This document shows, piece by piece, positions 16,231-26,665 of a stretch of 64,000 nt of DNA (the stretch's first letter is position 1; every line of letters starts with the position of its first letter). The notes below the pieces were generated by a model. That model had not been told where the DNA came from. It searched no databases and worked only from the letters and a program-made list of their open reading frames with translations. The DNA is from Frigoribacterium sp. VKM Ac-2836. GTDB lineage: Bacteria; Actinomycetota; Actinomycetes; Actinomycetales; Microbacteriaceae. The position numbers and the translations under genes were made by a program. The stretch is taken from positions 115,422 to 179,421 of the forward strand of contig NZ_JABRPK010000003.1 of assembly GCF_013248995.1 (NCBI RefSeq), given 5' to 3'.

Positions 16231-16491
16231 GTGTTCGTCCGACGCCCGCCCACCGACGAGAAGCCCGCCACGGGCTGGCAGCTCGTGGTCATCGGCTTGG
16301 TCTTCGTCGCCCTCGGCGTGGGGGCGTTCCTGGCGTTCAGCTACTGGGACTGGCAGGGGCGGGTCGAGGGGTTCGCCCTGTTCGGAGTGCCGGTCGGCAT
16401 CGTCGTCATCGTCTGGGGCATCGTCCGAAGCGCACGCGCCGCCGTGCGCCGTCTGCGCGCCCGTCGCGACCGCCGACGAGAGGTCTCGTAG
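16231..16491 (+). CDS. Small two-helix membrane protein
   Basis: An 86-residue protein with two hydrophobic helices (about residues 18-36 and 48-65) joined by a short WDWQGRVEG loop. A highly basic tail of Arg residues probably faces the cytosol. It starts with GTG 2 bp after the VanY stop and is probably cotranscribed with it. No family was recognised and no function is proposed. Confidence 0.7.
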   Translation: MFVRRPPTDEKPATGWQLVVIGLVFVALGVGAFLAFSYWDWQGRVEGFALFGVPVGIVVIVWGIVRSARAAVRRLRARRDRRREVS

Positions 16492-16499
16492 ACAGCCGA

Positions 16500-16559
16500 A
16501 CGGGCGTGTTCGTGGGGAGCGGGCGACCCTGATCGCCCGCTCTGCACGAACACGCCCGT
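16500..16559. terminator. Two-tier palindrome acting as bidirectional terminator
   Basis: The outer arms ACGGGCGTGTTCGTG and CACGAACACGCCCGT and the inner arms AGCGGGCGA and TCGCCCGCT pair with short bulges between them. It lies between the convergent small membrane protein gene and pgm. Confidence 0.7.
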
Positions 16560-16581
16560 CGGGCGATGCGGGAGGCGCGGG

Positions 16582-18201
<1,620 letters not shown>

Positions 18202-18257
18202 GGGGACATCCTGGCACCCGGCGCGGACCTTCGTCGCGGTGCCCGGGCGGCTCTCAG

Positions 18258-18263
18258 TAGGCT
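18258..18263 (+). promoter_or_regulatory. -10 box TAGGCT, leaderless pheA start
   Basis: TAGGCT ends 7 nt before the ATG at 18271, in the 69-bp gap shared with pgm. Confidence 0.5.
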
Positions 18264-18270
18264 CCTCGTC

Positions 18271-19224
18271 ATGCCGACCCGCGCCTCCTCGACGACCTAC
18301 AGCTACCTCGGGCCCGCGGGCACCTTCACCGAGGCGGCGCTCAAGCAGGTGCCCGAGGCCGTCGGCGCCGACTGGAAGAGCGTCAACAACGTCGGCGAGG
18401 CCCTGGCCGACGTCGTCTCGGGCGTCAGCACCGCCGCCATGATCGCCATCGAGAACAGCGTCGAAGGCGGGGTCAGCGCCACGCAGGACGCCCTCGCGAC
18501 CGTGCCCGGTCTGCGCATCGTCGGCGAGTACCTCGTGCGGGTCAACTTCGTGCTCGTCGCCCGGCCGGGAACCCGCATCGAGGAGGTGCGGGTCGTCAAC
18601 GCGCACCCGGTCGCCTACGCGCAGACCCACCGTTGGCTCGAGCGGAACCTGCCCGGCCACGGGCACCTGCCGGCGTCCTCGAACGTTGCCGCCGCCGCGT
18701 CGCTGCTCGAGGCGGGCGGGGCCGGGGGCTCCGCGGACGCCGCCGTCGCGCCTCCCGGGATCACCGACCACCACGATCTCGAGGTGCTGGCCCGCGACAT
18801 CGGCGACAACGACCAGGCCGTCACACGCTTCGTGCTGGTCAGTCGCACGGTGCCCGTGCCGCCCGCGACCGGAGCGGACAAGACGAGCCTGATCGTCGAG
18901 TTGCCGACCGACGGCTCCGGGGCCCTGGTCGACATGCTCGAGCAGTTCGCCACCCGCGGCATCAACCTCAGCCTGATCCAGTCACGGCCGATCGGCGACG
19001 CCCTCGGCCGCTACCGGTTCGTGATCGACCTCGAGGGGCACGTGCTCGACGAACGCGTCGCCGACGCCCTGCTCGGTCTGAAACGGTTCAGCCCGAACGT
19101 GATGTTCCTCGGGTCGTACCCCCGCGCCGACGGAGCCTCGGCCGAGGTCTCGTCGCGCCACGACGACGAGGCGTTCGTCGACGCCCGCGACTGGTTGCGC
19201 GGATTGATCAGCGGCCTCGGCTGA
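18271..19224 (+). CDS. pheA: Prephenate dehydratase
   Basis: A 317-residue enzyme converting prephenate to phenylpyruvate for phenylalanine synthesis. The catalytic domain (about residues 8-195) begins YSYLGPAGTFTEAAL and includes MIAIENSVEGGVSATQDAL and NDQAVTRFVLVSR. The ACT regulatory domain (about 205-285) has GALVDMLEQFATRGINLSLIQSRP, the site of phenylalanine feedback control. There is no chorismate mutase domain, as is usual in actinobacteria. Codons 3-7 are a copy of the CCGCGCCTCC repeat, giving an odd TRASST lead-in. Its stop abuts the stop of the convergent kinase gene. Confidence 0.95.
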   Translation: MPTRASSTTYSYLGPAGTFTEAALKQVPEAVGADWKSVNNVGEALADVVSGVSTAAMIAIENSVEGGVSATQDALATVPGLRIVGEYLVRVNFVLVARPGTRIEEVRVVNAHPVAYAQTHRWLERNLPGHGHLPASSNVAAAASLLEAGGAGGSADAAVAPPGITDHHDLEVLARDIGDNDQAVTRFVLVSRTVPVPPATGADKTSLIVELPTDGSGALVDMLEQFATRGINLSLIQSRPIGDALGRYRFVIDLEGHVLDERVADALLGLKRFSPNVMFLGSYPRADGASAEVSSRHDDEAFVDARDWLRGLISGLG

Positions 19225-20250
19225 TCAGGAGTCGGCGGGCACGCGGACGGTCAGGCCACCCGGGTCGACGACCGCACGCAGGGCGACGGCCTTGCCGACC
19301 GAGTCGCCGTCGATCTCGAAGTCCTGCGGTGAGTCGAGGCGCAGGACGAGCTTCTTGCCCTTGTTGTAGCGCAGGGTGCGCACCTCGCGACTGTTCGCGG
19401 CGAGGATGCGGCGACCGACCTGGGTGCGGCGCAGCACGCCGTTCTCCCACACGATCTTGACCCAGATCTGCAACCAGCCGAAGAAGCCCTCGGGGCGCAA
19501 CGCGACGATGTCGAAGATGCCGTCGTCGATCGCGGCGTCGGGCAGGAGCATGATGTTCGCCGGCAGCAGGCCGCAGTTGCCGACGATGATCGTGTGGGCA
19601 CGCAGCGTCTTGCGGCCCCCGTCGTCGAGCTCGTAGCGGACGTCGATCTTGTTGTCGTCGCGCAGCGCGCGGGCGATGGCGTCCACGTAGGCGAGCCAGC
19701 CGACGCGCTTCTTCAACTCGTCGTTGGTGTTCGCGAGCATCTTCGCGTCGAGACCCACGCCGGCCATGACGACGAACGCCTTGGTCTCGCGCGAACCGTC
19801 CTCACGCTCGATGTCGACCACGCCGAGGTCGATGTCGCGATCGCGACCGCTGAACGCCGTGGCGATCGAGTCGTCGAGGTTGTCGAGCGAGAGCTCGAGG
19901 TTCCGAGCGAGCAGGTTGCCCGTGCCCGAGGGCAACAGGGCGAGTGAGGCGTCGGTGCCCTGGAGGGCCTCGGCGACCGCGCGCACCGTGCCGTCGCCAC
20001 CGGCGGCGATCACCATGTCGGCGCCCGCGGCCAGGGCCTGCTTGGTCACCTCGCCGCCCGGGTCTTCTTTGCTGGTCTCGTAGAACTTCGTGGGGGCCCA
20101 ACCGTTCGAGAACTCGTGGCGCTCGACGGCCGTCTTGATCGCGTCGAGGTCGACCTTGATGGGGTTGTAGACGACCGCGGCGGTCTGGCGAGCGGTCTCG
20201 GGCTCGGACGTCGAGGCGCCCTCGGCAGGGGCGGGGGAGGTGGCGGTCAT
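19225..20250 (-). CDS. Diacylglycerol/lipid kinase family protein
   Basis: A 341-residue lipid kinase of the DagK/YegS family. The nucleotide motif is AAGGDGTVRAVAEAL. LALLPSGTGNLLARNL is the second conserved block, and the metal-site region is PDAAIDDGIFDIVAL. Family members phosphorylate diacylglycerol or related lipids at the inner membrane face. The first 25 residues are disordered. The stop codon abuts the pheA stop, so the two genes converge with no gap. The exact lipid is not predictable. Confidence 0.88.
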   Translation of the reverse strand: MTATSPAPAEGASTSEPETARQTAAVVYNPIKVDLDAIKTAVERHEFSNGWAPTKFYETSKEDPGGEVTKQALAAGADMVIAAGGDGTVRAVAEALQGTDASLALLPSGTGNLLARNLELSLDNLDDSIATAFSGRDRDIDLGVVDIEREDGSRETKAFVVMAGVGLDAKMLANTNDELKKRVGWLAYVDAIARALRDDNKIDVRYELDDGGRKTLRAHTIIVGNCGLLPANIMLLPDAAIDDGIFDIVALRPEGFFGWLQIWVKIVWENGVLRRTQVGRRILAANSREVRTLRYNKGKKLVLRLDSPQDFEIDGDSVGKAVALRAVVDPGGLTVRVPADS

Positions 20251-20336
20251 GGGGCGAGCGTATTGGACGCACCCCGGCGAGGTAACGAGAAGGCGAAGGC
20301 TCTGTGCAGAACGTCGGCCGGGCGGGTGCCGTTGCC

Positions 20337-20342
20337 TAGGAT
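20337..20342 (+). promoter_or_regulatory. -10 box TAGGAT, leaderless serS start
   Basis: TAGGAT ends 6 nt before the GTG at 20349. Confidence 0.5.
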
Positions 20343-20348
20343 GGGCGG

Positions 20349-21614
20349 GTGATCGATCCCCAGTTGCTTCGTGAATCCCCCGACCTCGTCAAGCAGAGCC
20401 AGCGGGCCCGGGGCGACTCCGAGTCGCTGGTCGACGACGCGGTGGCGGCCGACCAGGCCCGCCGCGCCGCGATCGCGGCCTTCGAAGAGCTGCGTGCCGA
20501 ACAGAACGCCTTCGGCAAGACGGTGGCCAAGGCCCCCAAAGACGAGAAGAAGGCGCTCGTCGCGCAGGCGCAGCAGCTCGCCGCCCGCGTGAAGGAGGCG
20601 CAGGTCGCCTCGAACGAGGCCGATGCGGTCTTCGACACGGCCGCGCGCGGCATCGGCAACCTGATCGTCGAGGGCGTGCCCTCGGGTGGCGAAGAGAACT
20701 TCGTGACGCTCCGTGAGCACGGCACCCGCCCCTCCTTCGACTTCGAACCGCTCGACCACGCCGACCTCGGCGAGAGGCTCGGCGCCATCGACATCAAGCG
20801 CGGTACCAAGGTCTCGGGCTCGCGCTTCTACTTCTTGCGGGGCATCGGCGCCCGCCTCGAGCTCGGCTTGATGAACATGGCTCTCGACCTCGCGTTGAAG
20901 AACGACTTCACGCCGCTGATCACCCCGACGCTCGTGCGGCCCGAGGTCATGGCGGGCACGGGATTCCTGGGAGCACACGCCGACGAGGTCTACCACCTGC
21001 CGGCCGACGACCTGTACCTGACCGGCACGAGTGAGGTCGCGCTCGCCGGGTACCACTCCGACGAGATCCTCGACGTCGAGTCCGGCCCGATCCGCTACGC
21101 GGGCTGGTCGACCTGCTACCGCCGCGAGGCCGGGGCCGCCGGTAAAGACAACCGGGGCATCCTGCGCGTCCACCAGTTCAACAAGCTCGAGATGTTCAGC
21201 TACGTGCACCCCGACCAGGCCGAGGCCGAGCACGACGCGCTCGTGGGCTTCCAAGAGAGCATGTTGCAGGCCCTCGACCTGACCTACCGCGTCATCGACG
21301 TCGCGGCCGGCGACCTCGGCTCGAGCGCCGCCCGCAAGTTCGACATCGAGGCCTGGGTGCCGACACAGGGCACCTACCGAGAACTCAGCAGCACGTCGAA
21401 CTGCACCACGTTCCAGGCGCGTCGACTCGACACGCGCTACCGCACCGAGAGCGGCAAGACCGCGCCGGTCGCGACCCTGAACGGCACCCTGGCGACCACG
21501 CGGTGGCTGGTCGCGATCCTCGAGACGCACCAGCAGGCCGACGGCTCGGTGGTCGTGCCCGAGGCGCTGCGCGGCTACCTCGGCGGCCTCGAGGTCATCG
21601 AGCCCGTCGCATGA
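20349..21614 (+). CDS. serS: Seryl-tRNA synthetase
   Basis: A 421-residue class II synthetase that charges tRNA-Ser. The N-terminal helical arm (about residues 1-110) is a long antiparallel coiled coil with many Ala, Lys and Gln. Motif 2 is [23 protein letters not shown] split over the ATP loop. Motif 3 is [16 protein letters not shown]. The serine pocket includes [11 protein letters not shown]. The GTG start lies 6 nt after TAGGAT. Its stop overlaps the following HAD gene as ATGA. Two tRNA-Ser genes lie within 5 kb downstream. Confidence 0.97.
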   Translation: MIDPQLLRESPDLVKQSQRARGDSESLVDDAVAADQARRAAIAAFEELRAEQNAFGKTVAKAPKDEKKALVAQAQQLAARVKEAQVASNEADAVFDTAARGIGNLIVEGVPSGGEENFVTLREHGTRPSFDFEPLDHADLGERLGAIDIKRGTKVSGSRFYFLRGIGARLELGLMNMALDLALKNDFTPLITPTLVRPEVMAGTGFLGAHADEVYHLPADDLYLTGTSEVALAGYHSDEILDVESGPIRYAGWSTCYRREAGAAGKDNRGILRVHQFNKLEMFSYVHPDQAEAEHDALVGFQESMLQALDLTYRVIDVAAGDLGSSAARKFDIEAWVPTQGTYRELSSTSNCTTFQARRLDTRYRTESGKTAPVATLNGTLATTRWLVAILETHQQADGSVVVPEALRGYLGGLEVIEPVA

Positions 21615-22465
21615 GCCAGGCCGCTGCTGCACCCCGACCCGACGACGAGACGGTGGCCGCTGCCGACCGGTGGCTCGTGGCGCTCGACGTCGACGGCACG
21701 ATCATGCCCGAGGACGGCACGATCTCCGAGGCCGTCCTGGGTGAGATCACCCGCCTCCACGACCAGGGGCACCAGGTCATGATCGCGACCGGTCGCTCGG
21801 TGTCGATGACGCTGCCGGTGATGGAGCGTCTGGGCCTGGTCTCGGACTACGTCGTCTGTGCGAACGGGGCGATCACCCTGGGCCGCGACGAGTCGGCCCC
21901 GACCGGGTACCGGCGCGTGCACGTCGAGGAGTTCGACCCGACCCAGGTGCTGTCGACGATCCGCGAGGCACTGGCCGACGCGGGGGCCGGCTACGCCGTC
22001 GAAGACCAAGAGGGCCTGCTGCGGTACTGCGGCTCGTTCCCGGCCGCGGCCGCCGCCCTGAACGCCGAGAAGGTCGAGTTCGACGACCTCGTCGGGCGAC
22101 CCGCGACCCGCGTGGTCGTCGTGTCGCCCGACCACGACACCGAGGACTTCCTCTCGGCCGTCGAACGCATGGGCCTGCAGCACGTCAACTACAACGTCGG
22201 CTGGACGGCCTGGCTCGACATCGCCCCCGACGGCGTCACGAAGGCGACCGCGCTCGAACGGGTGCGCGGGTGGCTGGACGTGCCGCGCTCTCAGGTGCTG
22301 GCCGCGGGCGACGGGCGCAACGACATCGACATGCTGCGCTGGGCGGCCGGCGAGGGGCGAGGGGTCGCCATGGGCCAGGCACCCGACGACGTCGCCGCGT
22401 CGGCCAACGAGCAGACGTCGAGCGACCTGGACGACGGGCTCGCCGAGGTGCTCGCCACGCTCTGA
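21611..22465 (+). CDS. Cof-type HAD hydrolase
   Basis: A 284-residue phosphatase of the HAD IIB (Cof) class. The nucleophile motif is [17 protein letters not shown] at about residues 23-39. [14 protein letters not shown] provides the second motif, and GVTKATALE the lysine. The acidic motif is [15 protein letters not shown]. The cap between the second and third motifs is the alpha/beta type seen in sugar- and cofactor-phosphate phosphatases. It overlaps serS by 4 nt and is probably translated from the same mRNA. The substrate is unknown. Confidence 0.88.
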   Translation: MSQAAAAPRPDDETVAAADRWLVALDVDGTIMPEDGTISEAVLGEITRLHDQGHQVMIATGRSVSMTLPVMERLGLVSDYVVCANGAITLGRDESAPTGYRRVHVEEFDPTQVLSTIREALADAGAGYAVEDQEGLLRYCGSFPAAAAALNAEKVEFDDLVGRPATRVVVVSPDHDTEDFLSAVERMGLQHVNYNVGWTAWLDIAPDGVTKATALERVRGWLDVPRSQVLAAGDGRNDIDMLRWAAGEGRGVAMGQAPDDVAASANEQTSSDLDDGLAEVLATL

Positions 22466-22487
22466 GCCGACGGCGCTGCCGAGTTGC

Positions 22488-22493
22488 TAGGCT
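22488..22493 (+). promoter_or_regulatory. Possible tRNA promoter -10 (TAGGCT)
   Basis: TAGGCT lies about 107 bp before the tRNA-Ser gene. A closer TAGCTC at 22582-22587 is an alternative. If the distal box is used, the transcript includes the palindrome at 22521-22578. Confidence 0.35.
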
Positions 22494-22520
22494 CGTCCTG
22501 GTTGCCGGGTGCGCGCACCC

Positions 22521-22578
22521 CGCCACGAAATGGACACGACGCCACGACAAAACGTGGCGTTTCGTCCACATCGTGGCG
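22521..22578. repeat. Nested CGCCACG/CGTGGCG palindrome before tRNA-Ser
   Basis: The outer CGCCACG and CGTGGCG, the middle GGAC and GTCC, and the inner ACGCCACG and CGTGGCGT are paired around an A-rich loop. The half-site is used twice, so alternative folds are possible. It probably terminates the serS-HAD transcript. Confidence 0.6.
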
Positions 22579-22599
22579 GCATAGCTCGCCAGGCCACCG

Positions 22600-22687
22600 G
22601 GAGGGCTGTCCGAGCGGCCGATGGAGCTTGTCTTGAAAACAAGTGGGCAGAGATGTCTCGTGGGTTCGAATCCCACGCCCTCCGCCA
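22600..22687 (+). tRNA. tRNA-Ser (anticodon UGA)
   Basis: An 88-nt class II tRNA including an encoded CCA. The acceptor GGAGGGC pairs with GCCCTCC, the anticodon loop is CTTGAAA with anticodon TGA, and the T arm is GTGGGTTCGAATCCCAC. A long variable arm typical of serine tRNAs is present. Confidence 0.95.
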
Positions 22688-22690
22688 GGT

Positions 22691-22721
22691 GAGGCGGGGC
22701 ACGTGACGTGGCCCCCGCCTC
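22691..22721 (+). terminator. Hairpin after tRNA-Ser
   Basis: GAGGCGGGGC pairs with GCCCCCGCCTC across a 10-nt loop, 3 nt after the tRNA. No U-tract follows. The right arm resembles the genome repeat. Confidence 0.5.
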
Positions 22722-22736
22722 CTCGGGTGGACCGGC

Positions 22737-23036
22737 CTAGTGCTTGGCGGCGGCGTAGGTCGCGAAGGCCTCGCCGATCAAGGTGCTGAGCTCGCGCCAG
22801 GTGGTGTCGTCCACCGAGACGGCGGAGTCGCCGTCGACGAATCCGGCGTGCTTGTGCAGCACGTCCGAGCCGACCGCGGGCAGCACGAAGAAGTCTCGGG
22901 TCCAGTCGTCGGTGTCGGTCATCACGGGGGCGCGGTACCAGTCGAGGTACCCGTCGAAGACGTCGTTGCGCTCGTCGCCCTTGAGCCAGGTCTCGACCGA
23001 GTCCCGCCATGCGTCTCGGTTGGTCTCGCCGTTCAT
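22737..23036 (-). CDS. Small hypothetical protein
   Basis: A 99-residue acidic soluble protein rich in Asp and Trp (WLKGDERNDVFDGYLDWYR, DTDDWTRDFFVLPAVGSD). No family was recognised. It is believed real because an aligned GGAGGA ribosome site lies just upstream of the ATG at 23036 and the composition is that of a folded protein. It is divergent from the GH6 glucanase gene with a 249-bp gap, in which no clear regulatory site was seen apart from poly-C runs. Confidence 0.65.
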   Translation of the reverse strand: MNGETNRDAWRDSVETWLKGDERNDVFDGYLDWYRAPVMTDTDDWTRDFFVLPAVGSDVLHKHAGFVDGDSAVSVDDTTWRELSTLIGEAFATYAAAKH

Positions 23037-23285
23037 GTGGTCCTCCGGGGCCTGCTGCGTGCGGGAGCATCCGCGACCGCCGCTCCAGTGTCCCAGGTCG
23101 GTCGTCGCGAGGGCCGCCACGACGGCTGCCCCCCGAAGGGGAACGCCCCGTCCCCCCGAACAGGGACTGAACGCGGCCGTGCCTCCGTGTTGCACTGTTC
23201 GAGCCTCCGTTGCGGCCCCGCACCGGCCGGCACCCGGGCGGGCCGAACACCGCCCGGGCCTCCGACCCCTCCCCAGGACCGACAC

Positions 23286-24488
23286 ATGACCCACCTGACC
23301 CCGACGACCCGCGCCGCCGTCGTCATCGGCGTCGCCGTCGCCCTGGCGGCAGGCCTCGCGGGCGCGCCTGCTCGGGCGGACGCCGCCCCCGTCGAGCCGC
23401 GCTCCGCCTCGGCCACGCCACCACCCGCGACCTCGGCCACGACCACGACCGACCCGACCGTCCGGCCGACGAAGTCGGCCGAGCGCGCCATCGCCGCCTT
23501 CACCTCGCGCGGCGGGCGCGGGGCGACCGCGTCGCCCGACCCTGCCTCGTCGACGGTCCCGACGGTGACGACGCCGGCCGTCGCCCCCCAGACCATCCGC
23601 ACCGCCCCCAGCACGACCCTCTACCGGGGCGGCCTCTACGTCGACCCCAGTGGCGAGGCGGCTCGCGCCGCGACCGCTTTGTCGTCCCAGGGGCGGACGG
23701 CCGAGGCGTCGGCCGCCCGAACCATCGCCCAGCAGCCCGTCGCGACCTGGCTCGGGGGCTGGTTCACCGACGCCCAGCTCGTGAAGAAGATCGACGGCAC
23801 GGTCGCCGCCGCCGAGAAGGTCGGCGCGACGCCCGTCTTCGTCACCTACAACATCCCCAATCGCGACTGCGGCAGCCACTCGGCCGGTGGTTCCGCCGAC
23901 AACGCGGCCTACCTCCGCTGGAACCAGCTCGTCGCCTCACGCCTGGCCGGCCACCGCGCGTCCGTGATCGTCGAACCCGACGCCCTGGCCCTCATCAGCA
24001 CCTGCCCCACCCAGACGAACGGACGGGAGGCGACCATCGCCGCGGCCGTGGCCGCACTCGCCGCCGCCGGGGTGCCGGCGTACATCGACGCCGGCAACTC
24101 GAACTGGGTGCCGCCGAAGATCATGGCTGCCCGCCTCGAGGCCGCAGGTGTCGATCGGGCCCGTGGCTTCGCGACCAACGTCTCGAACTACTACCCGGTC
24201 GAGAACGAACGGGCCTACGCCGAGCAGGTCTCGGAGGCGGTAGGAGGCGCGCGCTACGTGATCGACACCTCGCGCAACGGTCGCGGCTGGAAGGGCACGT
24301 GGTGCAACGCCCCCGGCGCCGGTCTGGGGTCGGTGCCCTCGGTGCAGACCGGCACGACGAAGCTCGACGCCCTGCTCTGGATCAAGACGCCCGGGGCCAG
24401 TGACGGGCAGTGCAACGGGGGACCGGCGGCCGGCCAGTGGCATGCGTCGTACGCCGTGCAGCTCGTCGCGAACCGCGCGGTCGGCTGA
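23286..24488 (+). CDS. Secreted glycoside hydrolase family 6 protein (endoglucanase/cellobiohydrolase)
   Basis: A 400-residue exported beta-1,4-glucanase. A signal peptide covers about residues 1-35 (VVIGVAVALAAGLAGAPARA). A Thr/Pro/Ala linker to about residue 110 follows, then the GH6 catalytic domain. The motifs are VFVTYNIPNRDCG, with a catalytic aspartate, and SVIVEPDALALIS, with the proton donor. AYIDAGNSNW and ALLWIKTPGASDGQC are further family blocks. No carbohydrate-binding module is seen. It suggests contact with plant matter; endo or exo action cannot be decided. Confidence 0.92.
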   Translation: MTHLTPTTRAAVVIGVAVALAAGLAGAPARADAAPVEPRSASATPPPATSATTTTDPTVRPTKSAERAIAAFTSRGGRGATASPDPASSTVPTVTTPAVAPQTIRTAPSTTLYRGGLYVDPSGEAARAATALSSQGRTAEASAARTIAQQPVATWLGGWFTDAQLVKKIDGTVAAAEKVGATPVFVTYNIPNRDCGSHSAGGSADNAAYLRWNQLVASRLAGHRASVIVEPDALALISTCPTQTNGREATIAAAVAALAAAGVPAYIDAGNSNWVPPKIMAARLEAAGVDRARGFATNVSNYYPVENERAYAEQVSEAVGGARYVIDTSRNGRGWKGTWCNAPGAGLGSVPSVQTGTTKLDALLWIKTPGASDGQCNGGPAAGQWHASYAVQLVANRAVG

Positions 24489-24517
24489 GTCCCGGCGGCG
24501 GCTCAGGGCCGTCTGTT

Positions 24518-24523
24518 TAGAAT
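24518..24523 (+). promoter_or_regulatory. -10 box TAGAAT of the LCP gene
   Basis: TAGAAT in a GTTTAGAATC context implies a 5' leader of about 100 nt before the GTG at 24630. Confidence 0.4.
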
Positions 24524-24629
24524 CTTCATCTGCCCCTACACCGAACGGCGCCCGTCCGCCCGCTCGATCCGCGAGATCTCTCGAGGCCGAGTGGCCGACG
24601 ACCGTCGTCGATGACCGAGAGGACACCGC

Positions 24630-25976
24630 GTGAGCGACCTTCGCGACCGATCCGGCCGTGGCCGCCGAGCCGCCCGACCCGAGACGACCGGTTTCGGCCG
24701 TCGTTCCACCCCGGCGTCGACGGGAGTCGCCCGTCACGGCCGACTTACGAGCGGAGGCGCGGTTCGGACCGTGACGAAGGTGGTAGCCGCCTCGGTGGCC
24801 GTGCTGCTCGTGAGCGGCGCCTCGGTCGGCGCGATCGCGGCGTATCAGGTACGCAGCGACCTCGGCACGGGGGTCGAGCTGCAGGCGGCCCAGGGCGAGA
24901 CCACCAGACCCGCGCCTCCGTCGATCAGCGAGTACGAGGGCGGCTTCAACATCCTGGTCGTCGGGACCGATAACGACGCCAGTCAAGACCAGGGGGCCTT
25001 CGGCGAACGCGACGCGACCCTGAACGACGTCAACATCCTGCTGCACGTCTCGGCCGACCACAGCAACGCGACGGCCGTCAGCATCCCGCGCGACATGGTC
25101 GTGCCCATCCCGTCGTGCGCGAAAGAGGACGGCTCCGGGTACTACTCGGCGATGTCGGCGCGACCCATCAACGAGGCCTACTCGTACGGCGGGCTGAGCT
25201 GCGTCGCTTCGACCGTCTCGAGCCTGACCGGTCTCGACATCCCCTTCGCCGGCACGATCTCGTTCAACGGCGTCATCGAGATGTCCAACGCCATCGGCGG
25301 GGTGCCGGTCTGCGCCGCCACTCCCATCAAGGATCGCTACACGGGCCTCGACATCCCGGCCGGCGAGACCGTGCTCTCCGGGGCCGATGCCCTGGCCTTC
25401 CTGCGCACCCGCCACGGCGTGGGCGACGGTTCGGACCTCGGCCGCATCAGCAGCCAGCAGGTCTATCTCTCGTCGCTGCTGCGGACGGTGAAGAGCGCCG
25501 ACACCCTCAGCAACCCCACGAAGCTCTACTCGCTGGCCCGGGCCGCGGCCAGCAACATGACCCTCTCCGACCAGCTGACGAAGATCGACACCATGGTGCA
25601 GATCGGTCTCGCGCTGCGTGACCTGCCACTCGACGACGTCAACTTCGTCCAGTACCCCGGCACGACCGGCGGCTCGGGAGTGTACGAGGGCAAGGTGCAG
25701 CCGAACAAGGCCGTGGCGACCCAGCTCTTCGACGCGATCGCCGCCGACGTGCCGTTCTCGATTCCCGAGGGCAGCACCGGCATCGGTTCGCAGAGCACGG
25801 CCACGGGCGACGGCTCCGCGGCGAGTCCGGCGCCGACCACTCCGGCCGACACGGCGACACCCGCCGACCCGAGCACGGGGGAGGCGACCGCGGCACCGAC
25901 GACCGAGGTCATCGAGGGCCTCACCGGTCAGACGGCGGCCGACCAGACCTGCTCGGTGGCGTTCGGCTCGAACTAG
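24630..25976 (+). CDS. LytR-CpsA-Psr family cell-wall glycopolymer ligase
   Basis: A 448-residue membrane protein. The basic cytosolic N-terminus is followed by a helix at about residues 50-72 and the LCP domain (about 105-345). Key motifs are FNILVVGTDND, TAVSIPRDMVVPIP, and ALAFLRTRHGVGDGSDLGRISSQQ with its Arg and Asp lipid-phosphate contacts. Such enzymes attach teichoic-acid-like or other polymers to peptidoglycan. A Ser/Pro/Thr-rich C-terminal tail contains one cysteine. The GTG start follows GAGAGGACACC. A clean terminator follows at 26001. Confidence 0.92.
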   Translation: MSDLRDRSGRGRRAARPETTGFGRRSTPASTGVARHGRLTSGGAVRTVTKVVAASVAVLLVSGASVGAIAAYQVRSDLGTGVELQAAQGETTRPAPPSISEYEGGFNILVVGTDNDASQDQGAFGERDATLNDVNILLHVSADHSNATAVSIPRDMVVPIPSCAKEDGSGYYSAMSARPINEAYSYGGLSCVASTVSSLTGLDIPFAGTISFNGVIEMSNAIGGVPVCAATPIKDRYTGLDIPAGETVLSGADALAFLRTRHGVGDGSDLGRISSQQVYLSSLLRTVKSADTLSNPTKLYSLARAAASNMTLSDQLTKIDTMVQIGLALRDLPLDDVNFVQYPGTTGGSGVYEGKVQPNKAVATQLFDAIAADVPFSIPEGSTGIGSQSTATGDGSAASPAPTTPADTATPADPSTGEATAAPTTEVIEGLTGQTAADQTCSVAFGSN

Positions 25977-26000
25977 GGATGGCCGGACGACCGAGGAGTC

Positions 26001-26029
26001 GTCCCGGCGAGTAACCAGCTCGCCGGGAC
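26001..26029 (+). terminator. Terminator of the LCP gene
   Basis: GTCCCGGCGAG pairs perfectly with CTCGCCGGGAC around a 7-nt loop, 25 bp after the stop. Confidence 0.7.
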
Positions 26030-26032
26030 GAC

Positions 26033-26461
26033 CGGTGACCTCAAGCGGCGGCCCGAACCGGCACGCATGAGAACCCCGCGGTGCCGGGATCAGGGGTGCG
26101 GCACCGTAGGGGGTGTGGGAGCCGGCGTCGGTGCCGGCGGCGAACCCCTCGGGCGCTGCCGTTCGGGTGCGGCGCTCGATGATGGGGCACGTGACGGCGA
26201 GACTGTCGGAGGGCGTGTTCGGCAAGGGTGAACGGGCCCGTGCTGTCGGGCCTCGGCCCCTCGGCGGTCGTCGTCGTCAGGGGTACTCTATGTGTCCGCA
26301 CAAATGCCGACAAGCCGATCGCGCCCCCCAAAGCGGGTGGCGCACGGGTGGTTCTGTCCCTGCCCCTCGGGGCTCGACGTCCGGCCGGCTCCGGCACGCG
26401 TTTCGGCATCTGGCCTCCGGGCCGCTATGCTTGTCCCTGCGCGTTCGCTCGCGAGCCGCAT
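26033..26461. other. Non-coding stretch before tRNA-Ser(GCU)
   Basis: About 430 bp with no convincing gene. Several frames are open, but none has a ribosome site or protein-like composition. The only signals seen are a TACTCT box near 26284 and the tRNA promoter at 26426-26431. Confidence 0.5.
26426..26431 (+). promoter_or_regulatory. -10 box TATGCT of tRNA-Ser(GCU)
   Basis: TATGCT with TTCGGC 18 bp upstream lies 30 bp before the tRNA. This is a good strong-promoter layout. Confidence 0.5.
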
Positions 26462-26551
26462 GGAGCCGTCGCATAGTTCGGCCTAGTGCACCACCCTGCT
26501 AAGGTGGAGTTCCCTTTGTGGGAACCGTGGGTTCAAATCCCACCGGCTCCG
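26462..26551 (+). tRNA. tRNA-Ser (anticodon GCU), integration target
   Basis: A 90-nt class II tRNA with no encoded CCA. The acceptor GGAGCCG pairs with CGGCTCC, the anticodon stem CCACC/GGTGG frames anticodon GCT, and the variable arm is long. Its last 17 bases plus the next C are repeated exactly at 29473-29490, which marks this gene as the insertion site of the following island. Confidence 0.95.
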
Positions 26552-26552
26552 C
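26535..26552 (+). repeat. att-like direct repeat, left copy
   Basis: The 18 bp AAATCCCACCGGCTCCGC end the tRNA and recur at 29473. After about 20 divergent bases a second block CTCTCTCTCGCCAGAG is also shared, so the duplication extends to about 26605. Confidence 0.75.
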
Positions 26553-26665
26553 TGGATTGGCCATGTCGTAACTCTCTCTCGCCAGAGGTGTTCGGGGTGG
26601 CCTTTCCTTATGTTTACGGGCCTCTACCGCTCTTGACCTCGGTCGCCGTCTTATGAGGTGGTCCG

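Noticed and set aside
26113-26502. Open frames of 65-129 codons before tRNA-Ser(GCU)
   Set aside because: They overlap the tRNA gene, have no start signals and show repetitive Arg/Pro/Ser composition.
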